Shown here: piece by piece, positions 25,701 through 34,301 of the stretch
How the letters are laid out: each line of letters opens with the position of its first letter
How positions within the stretch are numbered: position 1 is the stretch's first letter
Source of the DNA: Roseateles terrae
GTDB taxonomy: Bacteria > Pseudomonadota > Gammaproteobacteria > Burkholderiales > Burkholderiaceae_C
DNA: 64,000 nt
Direction: 5' to 3'
Assembly: GCF_014192155.1 (NCBI RefSeq)
Contig: NZ_JACHXO010000002.1
Span: 248,001 to 312,000, forward strand
Translations under genes and position numbers: made by a program
Notes under the pieces: model-generated
The model's database searches: none
Told to the model about the DNA's origin: nothing
Seen by the model: only the letters and a program-made list of their open reading frames with translations

Positions 25701-25953
25701 CAGCAGCAACCGAAGCCTTCGTCCGCCGCTTCGCAGGCGCCGTGGCCCGCGCAGCGGCAGGCGCCTTGGCGGCCGCTTCCGTGGCGGCCACCGCCACAGG
25801 CTCAGCAGCCGACAGGTCCGGTGACGCCGCAGGCGCAATCGGGAACAGGTCCAGCGAGACATCGCCCACGATGTCGGCAATGGCTTCCGCCGGGGCCATC
25901 GCCGTGCGCGGTTTGCGCGCCGGAGCCCGGCGCTTGGGAGGAGTGGTGGTCAT
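22792..25953 (-). CDS. SWIM zinc-finger protein with a degenerate SNF2-type ATPase core
   Basis: The 1,053-residue product has a very long Ala/Lys/Asp-rich disordered N-terminal part (about 1-440), a SWIM zinc finger C-x-C-x8-C-x-H at residues 494-507, and a C-terminal region laid out like a Swi2/Snf2 ATPase. The nucleotide site reads VADDLGLGQRGAA, where SNF2 proteins have A-D-D/E-M-G-L-G-K-T: Gln659 replaces the Walker A Lys and Arg660 the Thr. LVIAPVAVHAAWQRDL fits motif Ia. The DEAH box is VDGIE (723-727). The second RecA-like lobe is recognisable (VLLASDDALAA, HADLPWQASTLEDRV) but lacks the usual Arg-finger motif. It probably no longer hydrolyses ATP. The start overlaps the pabBC stop (ATGA). 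Confidence 0.7.
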   Translation of the reverse strand: MTTTPPKRRAPARKPRTAMAPAEAIADIVGDVSLDLFPIAPAASPDLSAAEPVAVAATEAAAKAPAAARATAPAKRRTKASVAAAERAGDADADTASANEASAASAASAVAAAEAMPNAGVTGSTTKGTTTVAEAVETKRSTAARPAKVAASSPKRSTKRSTKPQVVELDASIDAAVDADIDVGAAAAADPAADAHANVHRNDDAHAHAGAHLPVSLMPASIDDAVEDIFQALMSDEDDQGVADAALNVAVEAPKPARKRGKDAGARTKDVPASDAEVASDTEGTAGKSTRRRGARPPVGVDRASDDGAASAGIIDDDAARRPDTLAPGDGDRGSAGDGAGDGDRAASRRRPPARKRGSAAQDLFDAQGPSADIETARASYGSEGSPYAADLDDADAASADGSDDGFESDRATPFDESSAPEEIEDTRPSRHRRKPYRAPDESTSADGGEPQQPPRFTLGSREDEAVFGDYELRDADTAGTFRLRLLGRGLWRCDCAGYLAQGDCDHGEHLMDLLTDDQYDAVYAGWSAREAEVWLVPGAERRLQWIAGRDVPAALRDQPGLDERQRRDAELSQAWLQSVVAQARAAGVPLRVDAPVWPQLAWGRDAQARVDRLEKVLADGAAMEALLSDTLAPHQWEAALFAVCAGRALVADDLGLGQRGAAIAAIRLWEHLFGATPALVIAPVAVHAAWQRDLSRWLGQGASSVTVAESPTARQAPAFLIVDGIETLDEAALDALRALDTRCGAHLLLIAHQEPLAQPALARWVDWLDSARRGPYARLTTLPPDAGKKAIREALESVVLSRRKRELIERLPACLQTPMWLEAAGSSLPQGPLKQLRQSVERWTARPFLSSAEQQQLMEALALLPPSSRQALAAKAEAVLAVRRDWVESPTPAASRLLVCSRSETLLDSLAQSPQLRRLPPHRLRAGDSAEVRAATLQAWREAPAGVLLASDDALAAVPHGLLAQDRVAVIHADLPWQASTLEDRVMQACGDDCCGIPAALLLISGSLDAGLRQAHAKGLSFPHWLDAPPAWLEASDIEALMAVLPTLLEGI

Positions 25954-27800
25954 GAAAGATCCTGAGGCGCGAGCTGGGCGTTCCGCCAGCCGCGCACACT
26001 GTTGAAGACGGCCAGCGCATGGGCTTGCCGCAAGTCATGGAGCCGGAGCCGGGCTTCGCGGATGCGGCCCTGCTCCAGCAGTTCTTCCCGCAGGACGCCC
26101 GGCAGCAGGCCGGCGTCCAGCGGCGGGGTGAGCCAGGGGCCGTTCGGGCCCTCCAGCTGCACCGCCAGATTGGTCAGGCAGCCCTCGGTGAGCTCGCCGT
26201 CACGGTTGAACAGCAGCACATCGAAGCACTCGGCCGGTTTGTGCTGCAGATGCGCCTGGTAGATCGCCCGGCGCGTGGTCTTGTGTTGCAGGAATTCCGC
26301 TTCCGGCCCGCGAGTGTCCACCGGCGTGCGCGCCAGGGCCACCCTCACCGGGGAGGCCTCCTCCATCAGCGGCTGGATCTGCTGGGTCCATTCGCCCTGC
26401 CGGCCGACGGTGATCCGCACCCGCCACAGGCCCGTGGGATGCAACGCCGCGATGGCCGCCAGCCGCTCTCGCACCGGGTCCAGCGACGCCTGCAGATTGA
26501 AATGCCGCAACGTGCGATGCAGCCGCTGCAGATGCCGCGCTTCCCTCACGAACACGCCGTTCTCCAGGCGCAGCGTTTCCAGAGCCTCGATCGGCGCCTG
26601 GGCCCGCGACAGGAAGCGTAGCTTGGCGCGCCATTCGTCGATCTCGGCCGCGGCCGATGAATCCAGCGTGATGGCACTGCCGACGCCACATTCAGCCGTC
26701 CCCTGCGCAGGCAGGGTCACCGTCCGGATGGGCACGTTGAAGGTGGTCACGCCGCCCGGCTGCAGCAATCCCAGCGCGCCGGTGTACCAGCCGCGGGGGC
26801 CGGGTTCGAGCTCGCGGATGATCTGCATCGCCCGGCGTTTGGGTGCGCCCGTCACCGAGCCGCAGGGGAATAGCGCGGTGAACAGGTCATCCAGCTCCAG
26901 GCCCGCACGGCTGACGGCGCTCACGGTGGACGTCATCTGCCAGACCGTCGGCAGCGCATGCAACTCGAACAGCCGGGGCACGCGCACCGACCCGGTCACG
27001 GCCACGCGCGACAGATCGTTGCGCAGCAGGTCCACGATCATCAGATTCTCGGCGCGTTCCTTGTCGCTGGTGCGCAGGTAGGCCTGGGCCGCTTCGTCGG
27101 CGGCACGATCGCGTCCCCGCGGAGCCGTGCCCTTCATCGGCTGGGTGGAGACCAGCCACGTATGCGTCGCTGACGGCGTCTCGGGCAGCGGCCGCCAGTC
27201 GAAGAAGAGCTCCGGCGAGACGCTTGCGACGGTGTCGCCGTTCTCCAGACGCAGCAGCAGCGCAAAGCCGCCTGGCTGGGCGGCCAGCAGGGAGAAGAAG
27301 TAGGCGGAGGGATCGAAGCCCGGTCCGGGCTGCGCCTGCACACGGGTGCAGAGGTTGACCTGATAACAGTCGCCGGCCCGGATGTATTCCCGCACCCGCT
27401 CAATCTGGTCGGCTTCAGCCGCGTCTGTCTGCACGTCCGCAAACGGTGACAGGTCGTGCGCAGAGAGCTCGGTCACGTCCGGCCAGGGCTGTGGTGCTTC
27501 GTCCCAGATCGCGAATTCGGCCAGGTCGCCGATGGCACCAGAGCCCCCCGGCCCGAGCGCTTCATCCAGCGCCCCTGCCGCTTCATATCGCACGCCACCC
27601 AGCACCCACGACCCGGCCCGCGAGGCCGCATGGGCCTCGCGCAGCACTGTCCGCAGCGACACCGGGTCGCGCGCGATCAGGCGACGGGCCGGTGGCTGCA
27701 CAAAGCAGCCCCGCACCCGTTCGCCGTCCTCGCGCGCCAGCGGATGGCGCGGAAAGTCAAAAGCCGCCCACAGCACTGCCGGGCGGCGCGGGTCGTCCAT
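25950..27800 (-). CDS. pabB: Aminodeoxychorismate synthase component I fused to 4-amino-4-deoxychorismate lyase (PabB-PabC)
   Basis: The 616-residue fusion makes p-aminobenzoate for folate. The N-terminal part (to about residue 395) is a chorismate-binding PabB domain with PMKGT at 221-225 (Lys223, the residue that attacks chorismate C2 in PabB-type enzymes), DLLRNDLSRV and PCGSVTGAPKRRAMQII. The C-terminal part (about 405-616) is a class IV PLP aminotransferase fold with HKTTRRAIY (PLP Lys) and NRDGELTEGCLTN, as in ADC lyase. The glutaminase PabA is not in the window. The gene starts 11 bases after orn and overlaps the SNF2-like gene by ATGA, so the three form an operon. Confidence 0.9.
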   Translation of the reverse strand: MDDPRRPAVLWAAFDFPRHPLAREDGERVRGCFVQPPARRLIARDPVSLRTVLREAHAASRAGSWVLGGVRYEAAGALDEALGPGGSGAIGDLAEFAIWDEAPQPWPDVTELSAHDLSPFADVQTDAAEADQIERVREYIRAGDCYQVNLCTRVQAQPGPGFDPSAYFFSLLAAQPGGFALLLRLENGDTVASVSPELFFDWRPLPETPSATHTWLVSTQPMKGTAPRGRDRAADEAAQAYLRTSDKERAENLMIVDLLRNDLSRVAVTGSVRVPRLFELHALPTVWQMTSTVSAVSRAGLELDDLFTALFPCGSVTGAPKRRAMQIIRELEPGPRGWYTGALGLLQPGGVTTFNVPIRTVTLPAQGTAECGVGSAITLDSSAAAEIDEWRAKLRFLSRAQAPIEALETLRLENGVFVREARHLQRLHRTLRHFNLQASLDPVRERLAAIAALHPTGLWRVRITVGRQGEWTQQIQPLMEEASPVRVALARTPVDTRGPEAEFLQHKTTRRAIYQAHLQHKPAECFDVLLFNRDGELTEGCLTNLAVQLEGPNGPWLTPPLDAGLLPGVLREELLEQGRIREARLRLHDLRQAHALAVFNSVRGWRNAQLAPQDLS

Positions 27801-27811
27801 GGTGGCCGGAC

Positions 27812-28390
27812 TCAGTCGAGCTTGAGGAACTGTTCGCGATAGTGGATCAGTTCGTCGATGGATTCATGGATGTCCGCCAGCGCGGTGTGCTTCTGGGCCT
27901 TCTTGAAGCCTTCCAGCGCGGCCGGCTTCCAGCGGCGGGCCAGTTCCTTCAGCGTGGAGACGTCCAGATTGCGGTAGTGGAAGAAGTCTTCCAGCTGGGG
28001 CATGTAGTTGGCCAGGAAGCGGCGGTCCTGGCAGATGGAGTTGCCGCACATCGGCGACTTGTTCGCCGGCACATAGGCCTTCAGGAACTCGATGACCCGC
28101 GTTTGCGCTTCTTCTTCGCTCACCGTCGACGCCTTGACCCGGTCGATCAGGCCGCTCTTGCCGTGGGTGCCCTTGTTCCAGGCGTCCATCTTGTCCAGCG
28201 TTTCATCGCTCTGATGGATGGCGAAGACCGGACCTTCCACGCGAATCGCCAGCGACGGATCGGTCACCACCACCGCGATCTCGATGATGCGGTCGGTGTT
28301 CGGGAAGAGACCGGTCATTTCCAGGTCGATCCAGATCAGGTTCTGGTCGCTCGGGGTCAGGGTGGGTGCTGCGGTGGCGTCGATGCTCAT
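27812..28390 (-). CDS. orn: Oligoribonuclease
   Basis: Orn is a 3'-5' exoribonuclease that degrades very short RNAs, including pGpG from c-di-GMP turnover. The 192-residue product carries DEDDh motifs: [10 protein letters not shown] (Asp22, Glu24), an aspartate in SICQDRRFL, and His and Asp in [11 protein letters not shown]. Length is slightly above the E. coli protein (181) because of a 15-residue N-terminal extension. It heads a minus-strand operon with pabBC and the SNF2-like gene and diverges from the M48 protease gene with 150 bases between starts. Confidence 0.95.
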   Translation of the reverse strand: MSIDATAAPTLTPSDQNLIWIDLEMTGLFPNTDRIIEIAVVVTDPSLAIRVEGPVFAIHQSDETLDKMDAWNKGTHGKSGLIDRVKASTVSEEEAQTRVIEFLKAYVPANKSPMCGNSICQDRRFLANYMPQLEDFFHYRNLDVSTLKELARRWKPAALEGFKKAQKHTALADIHESIDELIHYREQFLKLD

Positions 28391-28540
28391 GTGAATCCTT
28401 GTGGGGCACCGGCCGGCGCGGCCATTCGGTGCAGTCGGCGGCGATTGTCGCAGCCCCGCAGGGCCTTGGGAACGAAGTCCTCACGTCCGGGAGGTTCCCC
28501 ATGCCTGCAGGCCCCACCCCCACCCCCTACACTCCGGGAC

Positions 28541-29887
28541 ATGCTTAGTTCCGATTTCGGTGCGGTGCCTGCCGTGTCCCCGTTGACTGTGAGCCTGGCC
28601 TTCGTGGCGGCCATGGTCCTGTCCTTCCTGGCCAAGCTCTGGCTGTCCGCCCGTCAGGTGCGCCATGTGGCCCGCCACCGGGACGCCGTCCCGCCCGCCT
28701 TCGCCGCAACCGTGCCGCTGCCCGCCCACCAGAAGGCGGCGGACTACACCATGGCCCGCAGCCGCGTGGGTACCCTGCACCTGGCCTGGGACACCGCCCT
28801 GCTGGTCGGCTGGACGCTGCTGGGCGGCATCGACCTGCTGAACCAGTGGATGCTGTCCTGGGACCCGGTGATCGGCCCGATGGGATATCAGTTGGGCCTG
28901 TTTGTCGGCTTCGCCCTGCTCTCCGGCCTGCTGGATCTGCCCTGGGAGCTGTACAACACCTTCCGGCTGGAGCAGCGCTTCGGCTTCAACCGCACCACCC
29001 TCAAGCTCTTTGTGCTGGACGGCCTCAAGGGCCTGCTGGTGGGCGCCATCGTCGGTCTGCCGATCGCGGCGCTGATCCTCTGGCTGATGGGCGCTGCCGG
29101 CCAGACCTGGTGGCTGTGGGCCTGGGCCGTCTGGATGGGCTTCAACCTGCTGATGCTGGTGCTCTACCCGACGCTGATCGCCCCGCTGTTCAACAAGTTC
29201 GAGCCGCTGGCCGACGCCACGCTGCGCGAGCGGGTGGAAGGCCTGATGGCCCGCTGCGGCTTTGCGGCCAAAGGCCTGTTCGTGATGGACGGCAGCCGCC
29301 GCTCCGCCCACGGCAATGCCTACTTCACCGGCCTGGGCGCCTCCAAGCGGGTGGTGTTTTTTGACACCCTGCTCTCTCGCCTGAATCCGCCCGAGGTGGA
29401 AGCGGTGCTGGCGCATGAGCTGGGGCATTTCAAGCGCCGCCATGTGCTCAAGCGGATGGTCATGATGTTCGCACTGAGCCTGGCCGGTTTCGCACTGCTG
29501 GGTTTTTTGAGCACCCTGCCCCAGTTCTTCCTGGGCCTCGGCGTGCGCCCCAGCATGACGGTGCCCAACGATGCCCTGGCGCTGCTGCTGTTCATGCTGG
29601 TGCTGCCGCCCTTCACCTTCTTCCTGACGCCGCTGATGGCGTTCTGGTCCCGCAAGCATGAGTTCGAAGCGGACGCCTATGCCTGCGAGCAGTCCAGTGG
29701 CCGCGACCTCAGTGCGGCGCTGCTGAAGCTCCATGAGGACAACGCCGGCACGCTGACGCCTGACCCGTTCTTTGCCCGCTTCTACTATTCCCACCCCCCC
29801 GCCAGCGAACGCCTGGCCGCGATTGCAATGCTCAGTGGTCTGCCCACCGCCGCGGCCGTGGGCCGTCTCGACGGCGGTGCCGCATGA
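28541..29887 (+). CDS. M48 family (Ste24-like) membrane metalloprotease
   Basis: The 448-residue product is an integral-membrane zinc protease of the CAAX-prenyl-protease/Ste24 type, likely involved in membrane protein quality control. An N-terminal M48 membrane region with about five helices (residues 15-230) precedes the catalytic site HELGH at 292-296, and FEADAYACEQ supplies the third zinc ligand (Glu). Ste24-type RFGFNRTT is present near residue 150. I start at the ATG at 28541, where the hydrophobic N-terminus begins; the frame is open far upstream into antisense orn. TACACT at 28528-28533 sits just before the start, so a very short or absent leader is possible. It overlaps rsgA by ATGA. 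Confidence 0.88.
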   Translation: MLSSDFGAVPAVSPLTVSLAFVAAMVLSFLAKLWLSARQVRHVARHRDAVPPAFAATVPLPAHQKAADYTMARSRVGTLHLAWDTALLVGWTLLGGIDLLNQWMLSWDPVIGPMGYQLGLFVGFALLSGLLDLPWELYNTFRLEQRFGFNRTTLKLFVLDGLKGLLVGAIVGLPIAALILWLMGAAGQTWWLWAWAVWMGFNLLMLVLYPTLIAPLFNKFEPLADATLRERVEGLMARCGFAAKGLFVMDGSRRSAHGNAYFTGLGASKRVVFFDTLLSRLNPPEVEAVLAHELGHFKRRHVLKRMVMMFALSLAGFALLGFLSTLPQFFLGLGVRPSMTVPNDALALLLFMLVLPPFTFFLTPLMAFWSRKHEFEADAYACEQSSGRDLSAALLKLHEDNAGTLTPDPFFARFYYSHPPASERLAAIAMLSGLPTAAAVGRLDGGAA

Positions 29888-30786
29888 AGCCGGGTCAGAT
29901 CGGTCTGGTGGTGCGCGGTCACGGCCGGCACTATGTGGTGGAAGACGACAACGGCGAGCGGGTGCACTGCCTGACCCGCGGCAAGAAGAGCGACTGCGTG
30001 GTGGGCGACCGTGTGCGCTGGCAGCGCACCAGCGACCATGAAGGCGTCATCGACAAGCTCGAGCCGCGCCGCAACCTGCTGTTCCGCCAGGACGAGTGGA
30101 AGACCAAGAGCTTTGCCGCCAACCTGGACCGGCTGCTGGTGCTGGTCGCTGCGGAGCCGCAGTTTTCCGAGTCGCAGCTCACCCGTGCGCTGATCGCGGC
30201 GGACACCGCCGGCATCACCACCGACATCCTGCTCAACAAGACCGACCTGCCGCAGGCCGAAGCAGCCCGTCAGCGACTGGCGCCGTACAAGGCGATGGGT
30301 CAGCGGGTGCTGGAGCTGAGCCTCAAGGGCCGGCCGGACGAAGCGCGGGACACCCTGATGCCGCTGCTGGAGAACCAGGCCACGCTGGTGCTGGGGCCTA
30401 GTGGCACCGGCAAGAGCACGCTGATCAATCTGCTGGTGCCCAATGCTGGCGCGCAGGTGGGTGAGATTTCACAAGCGCTTAATTCCGGCCGACACACCAC
30501 CACCACGACGCAGTGGTACTGGCTGGATGATCGCCGGGAGACGGCGCTGCTGGATTCCCCGGGCTTTCAGGAATTTGGTCTGCGCCAGATTCCGGCGCCG
30601 GAGCTGGCCAGCCACATGGCGGACTTCAAGCCGTATCTGGGCGACTGCCGCTTCCACAACTGCAGCCACCGGCATGAGCCCGGCTGCGCGGTGCTGGTGG
30701 CGGTGGAAGCGGGCAAGATCAGCCCGTCGCGTTATCGCATCTACGACGAGCTCTGGCAGGAGCTGAGCAGCCCGCCGCGCTATTGA
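29884..30786 (+). CDS. rsgA: Ribosome small-subunit GTPase RsgA
   Basis: RsgA is a circularly permuted GTPase that assists late 30S ribosome maturation. The 300-residue product has an N-terminal OB fold (1-70), then G4 NKTD (118-121), G1 GPSGTGKST (171-179), T-rich switch I (TTTTT near 205-209) and G3 DSPG (224-227) in permuted order, ending with the zinc knuckle C-x4-C-x-H-x5-C (Cys255, Cys260, His262, Cys268). Its start overlaps the M48 protease stop by ATGA. Confidence 0.96.
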   Translation: MKPGQIGLVVRGHGRHYVVEDDNGERVHCLTRGKKSDCVVGDRVRWQRTSDHEGVIDKLEPRRNLLFRQDEWKTKSFAANLDRLLVLVAAEPQFSESQLTRALIAADTAGITTDILLNKTDLPQAEAARQRLAPYKAMGQRVLELSLKGRPDEARDTLMPLLENQATLVLGPSGTGKSTLINLLVPNAGAQVGEISQALNSGRHTTTTTQWYWLDDRRETALLDSPGFQEFGLRQIPAPELASHMADFKPYLGDCRFHNCSHRHEPGCAVLVAVEAGKISPSRYRIYDELWQELSSPPRY

Positions 30787-30790
30787 GCCT

Positions 30791-31168
30791 TCAACGCTCC
30801 AGCCGCGGCTGGGGATGCGACCGTTCACGGATGTCTTCGTGGACGTCTTTGCGGCCCCCGTCTCGGACCACCTCGCGGACTTCCACGTCCACCACATCGC
30901 CCTCAGGGGCGCCGAAGCCCCTCGCGCTGCCAGGCATCCCGCCCATGGATCCCGCCGAGCGCCGGAAGGCCTGCGCGCGGAAATCCTGCGCCGTGCGGAA
31001 CACCCCCACGGTGGGCCGCTGCAGGCGCCGACCGCGGATGAGGCTCCACACCAGCAGCACGCCAAACACGCACAGTCCCACCATCAGCAAGGCGAGGAAC
31101 AGCACCAGGAACAGGGCGCCTCGCAGGATGCGGGCCACCAGCGTCAGCAATTCAGAGATCGTGTTCAT
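30791..31168 (-). CDS. Small membrane protein of unknown function
   Basis: The 125-residue product has one long hydrophobic N-terminal region (about residues 5-42, perhaps two helices) followed by a polar, Arg/Asp-rich cytoplasmic tail with Gly/Ala/Met-rich repeats in the middle. I recognise no family. It lies 12 bases below the SDR gene on the same strand and ends four bases from the rsgA stop on the other strand. Codon use is like its neighbours. Confidence 0.6.
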   Translation of the reverse strand: MNTISELLTLVARILRGALFLVLFLALLMVGLCVFGVLLVWSLIRGRRLQRPTVGVFRTAQDFRAQAFRRSAGSMGGMPGSARGFGAPEGDVVDVEVREVVRDGGRKDVHEDIRERSHPQPRLER

Positions 31169-31180
31169 CAGTTCAGAGGG

Positions 31181-32014
31181 TCAACCGCGTCCAATATAGG
31201 GCATCTTGGTGGCCATGACCGTCAGGAAAGGCACGTTGGCCGACAGCGGTAATTCCGCCATGTACAGCAGCGCGCTCGCTGCATGGTCCACATCCATCAC
31301 CGGCTCGGGCACCACGGCCCCATGGGCCTGCTTCAGCCCCTGCGAGAAACTGGCGGTGAGGTCCGTCTGGGCATTGCCGATGTCGAGCTGGCCGGCGGCG
31401 ATGTCGTAGGGACGGCCATCGAGCGCCAGCGTCTTCGTCAGTCCGGTGATCGCATGCTTGGTGCTGGTGTAGGCGACCGAGCCCGGCCGCGGCGCATGCG
31501 CGGAGATCGAGCCGTTGTTGATGATGCGCCCGCCCTGCGGCGACTGCGCCTTCATCATGGCGAAGGCCTCGCGGGCGCAGAGGAAGCTACCGGTCAGGTT
31601 CACATCGACCACCTGGCGCCACTGGGCCACGCTGAGCTGGTCGATCTCCATGCCGCGCGCGCTCATGCCGGCATTGTTGAACAGCAGATCGAGCCGGCCA
31701 TACCGCTCCTTCACCGCGCGGAAGGCGGCGGCCACCTGATGTTCATCGCTGACATCGGTGGGCAGCACCAGGGCCTGCGCGGGGGCCGCAGCGGCGGTCT
31801 CGGCCAGCGCGTCCTCACGACGGCCCAGCAAGGCCACCTGCCAGCCTGCATGCATCAGCTTCACCGCAGCGGCGCGGCCAATGCCGGATCCGGCGCCGGT
31901 CACCACGGCGACACGGGAGCGCGATGCCGCGCTGGCCGCATCACGCGGCCCTTCGCCGGGCGTCTCGGCGCCCAACGGCGCACGTTTTGAAATCGGACGA
32001 TCAGGATCGGTCAT
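31181..32014 (-). CDS. SDR family oxidoreductase
   Basis: The 277-residue product is a classical short-chain dehydrogenase/reductase using NAD(P)H. It shows TGAGSGIG at residues 39-46, NNAG at 113-116, the catalytic Ser near 169-171, and Tyr182-x3-Lys186 in YTSTK. Arg65-Arg66 after strand beta-2 suggests NADPH preference. The first 30 residues are a polar extension. Substrate unknown. It is followed closely by the small membrane protein gene. Confidence 0.87.
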   Translation of the reverse strand: MTDPDRPISKRAPLGAETPGEGPRDAASAASRSRVAVVTGAGSGIGRAAAVKLMHAGWQVALLGRREDALAETAAAAPAQALVLPTDVSDEHQVAAAFRAVKERYGRLDLLFNNAGMSARGMEIDQLSVAQWRQVVDVNLTGSFLCAREAFAMMKAQSPQGGRIINNGSISAHAPRPGSVAYTSTKHAITGLTKTLALDGRPYDIAAGQLDIGNAQTDLTASFSQGLKQAHGAVVPEPVMDVDHAASALLYMAELPLSANVPFLTVMATKMPYIGRG

Positions 32015-32062
32015 GAACCGATGATAGGCCCGCTCGCCCGACCGTCCCGGCGCGGGGTTTTC

Positions 32063-34153
32063 TCAGGCCGGCAGCAGGCCGCGGCCTTTGAGCATCGGCC
32101 CCACCTCGGCATCACGGCCGCGGAAGGCGCGGTAGGTCGCACCGGGCTCGCGGCTGTTGCCCACCGCCAGGACGTTGTCCAGCAGGGACTTGGCCGTGGC
32201 CGCGTCGAACGGATCGCCCGCTTCGACGAACGCCTCGTAGGCATCACAGTCCAGCACTTCCGCCCACAGGTAGACGTAGTACTGCGCCGCATAAAAGCTG
32301 CCCGAGAACAGATGCTGGAAGTGGGTCAACCGGTGGTTCATGCCCACTGCGGCGGGGGCGCCGAGGCGCTGCAGCGTGTCGCGCTCGAAGGCCACAAGGT
32401 CCGGCACCTCCCCGGCGGGCAAGGCATGCACTGCCTGGTCGACCAGGGCCGAGGCACAGTAGCGCACGGTCTCATAACCTTGATTGAAGGTGGCGGCGGC
32501 CTTGATCTTGTCCAGCAGCGCATCGGGGATGGGTTCGCCGGTGCGGTAATGGCGCGCATGGCGCTTGAGCACCGCCGGCTCGGCCATCCAGTGCTCCATC
32601 AGTTGCGAGGGCAGCTCAACAAAGTCCCGCAGCACCTGGGTGCCGGACAGGCGCTCGAATTCCACCTGCGAGAGCAGACCGTGCAGCCCATGGCCGAATT
32701 CATGGAACAGCGTGCGGGTATCGTCGAACGACAGCAGCGTGGGCTCACCCGGCGCGCCCTTGGCGAAGTTGTTGTTGTTCAGGATGATGGGCAGCGCTTC
32801 GATGCCGTTGCGGGCCTGCCAGCGCAGGGCGTTCATCCACGCGCCGCTGCGTTTGGTCGGGCGGGCGAAGTTGTCCTGCACGAACAGGCCGCGCAGATGA
32901 CCATCGGCCTGACGGACTTCGTACACCTTCACATCGGGGTGATAGCCCGCCACGTGTGGCTGCGGCACAAAGTGCAGACCGTAAAGACGCTGCGCGCAGT
33001 CGAACATCGCCTGCACCATCGCCTCCAGCGGGAAGTAGGGCTTCACCTCGGACTCATCGAGCTGGTAGCGCTGCTGACGCACCTTCTCGGCGTAATAACG
33101 CCAATCCCAGTCCTCGATCGTCTCCGCATGCCCCAGACGCCGGCGCTCGGCGTCCAGCATCGCGCGCTCGCGCTCCACGGCGGCCTTGGCGGGTTCCCAC
33201 ACCTGGTCGAGCAGCCCCTGCACCGCCGACGGCCTGCCGGCCATGGTGTCGGCCAGCGCGTAATCGGCATAGGTCGCGTAGCCGTGCAACCGGGCCTGGT
33301 CCTGACGCAGCCGAAGGATCTCGCGGATGATTTCGCGGTTGTCGCTGTCGCCCGAATGCTCGCCCCGACTGACCCAGGCGCGCCAGGCCTGCTCGCGCAG
33401 GTCGCGGCGTTCGCTGAAGGTCAGGAAGGGCACGATCAGCGAGCGGGACAGCGTGATCACATGTGCCTGCGGATCGCTCACTGCACGGTCCAGTGCCGCC
33501 TGCCGTGCCGCAGCGCGGACGAAGTCCGGCAGGCCGGCCAGTTCGTCGTCGGTGCGCAGCACGAGCTGATAGCCGCCTTCATCCGCCAACACGTTCTGCG
33601 CGAAACGGGTGTGCAGCTCAGCCAGCCGTTCCATGAGGCTGGCATACCGGCGGCGGGCTTCGCCCTGCATCCGTGCACCGGCGCGGACAAAGTCCAGATG
33701 GATGCGCTCCAGCAGTCGGCGCTGCTGCGGATCCAGGCCCAGGGTGTCGCGCTGTTCGAAGAGCACTTCCATGCGGGCAAACAGCGCCGCATTCATGTAC
33801 ACCGCATTGCTGTGCGCCGCCAGCGGTGCGGCGAGTCGACGCTGCGCCGCCTGCAGTTCGGGCGAGGTGGCGGAGGCGCTCAATGTGGAGAACAGATGCT
33901 CCAGGGCCACCAGGCGACGCCCGCTGCGGTCAAACGCCGCCACGGTGTTGTCAAAGCTCGGCGCTTCATTCTGGGACGCCATCAGCGCCAGTTCGGCGCG
34001 GTGTTCCGCCAGAGCCTGATCAAACGCCGGTTCGAAGTGCTCCACCCGGATGTCGGCAAACGGCGGGAGACCGTAAGGACCGGCCCAGGCGTTCAGCAGC
34101 GGGTTGCTGTCTGTGGACAGGGCGGACGGCGACGAAGCGCGGGGAGCGGTCAT
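32063..34153 (-). CDS. prlC: M3 family oligopeptidase (oligopeptidase A)
   Basis: The 696-residue cytoplasmic zinc peptidase degrades short peptides. The zinc site FHEFGHGLH has His484, Glu485 and His488, and a downstream Glu region (SQLMEHW) supplies the third ligand. Length and the N-terminal NPLL/FADIRVEHFEPAFDQAL pattern fit E. coli PrlC/OpdA (680). Two ATGs lie at 34159 and 34153; GAGG upstream is only one base from the first and seven from the second, so I chose 34153. The gene stands alone. Confidence 0.9.
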   Translation of the reverse strand: MTAPRASSPSALSTDSNPLLNAWAGPYGLPPFADIRVEHFEPAFDQALAEHRAELALMASQNEAPSFDNTVAAFDRSGRRLVALEHLFSTLSASATSPELQAAQRRLAAPLAAHSNAVYMNAALFARMEVLFEQRDTLGLDPQQRRLLERIHLDFVRAGARMQGEARRRYASLMERLAELHTRFAQNVLADEGGYQLVLRTDDELAGLPDFVRAAARQAALDRAVSDPQAHVITLSRSLIVPFLTFSERRDLREQAWRAWVSRGEHSGDSDNREIIREILRLRQDQARLHGYATYADYALADTMAGRPSAVQGLLDQVWEPAKAAVERERAMLDAERRRLGHAETIEDWDWRYYAEKVRQQRYQLDESEVKPYFPLEAMVQAMFDCAQRLYGLHFVPQPHVAGYHPDVKVYEVRQADGHLRGLFVQDNFARPTKRSGAWMNALRWQARNGIEALPIILNNNNFAKGAPGEPTLLSFDDTRTLFHEFGHGLHGLLSQVEFERLSGTQVLRDFVELPSQLMEHWMAEPAVLKRHARHYRTGEPIPDALLDKIKAAATFNQGYETVRYCASALVDQAVHALPAGEVPDLVAFERDTLQRLGAPAAVGMNHRLTHFQHLFSGSFYAAQYYVYLWAEVLDCDAYEAFVEAGDPFDAATAKSLLDNVLAVGNSREPGATYRAFRGRDAEVGPMLKGRGLLPA

Positions 34154-34301
34154 TGGCATTCCTCAATCAAGAAGGCGTGGGCGAGCGGATCGCGCACAGC
34201 CCGGCTGCGGACCATTGTAGGAACGGCCGTCCGGCTTGCCACTCGCCAAAGAGGAAGTTGTGCGAGGAGAAGGGTCTGGGAGCGGCAACCGCTCCGCTGC
34301 G

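Noticed and set aside
28541-28543. M48 gene starting far upstream at 27446
   Set aside because: The upstream frame is antisense to orn and pabBC and codes for low-complexity residues; the hydrophobic M48 N-terminus begins at 28541.
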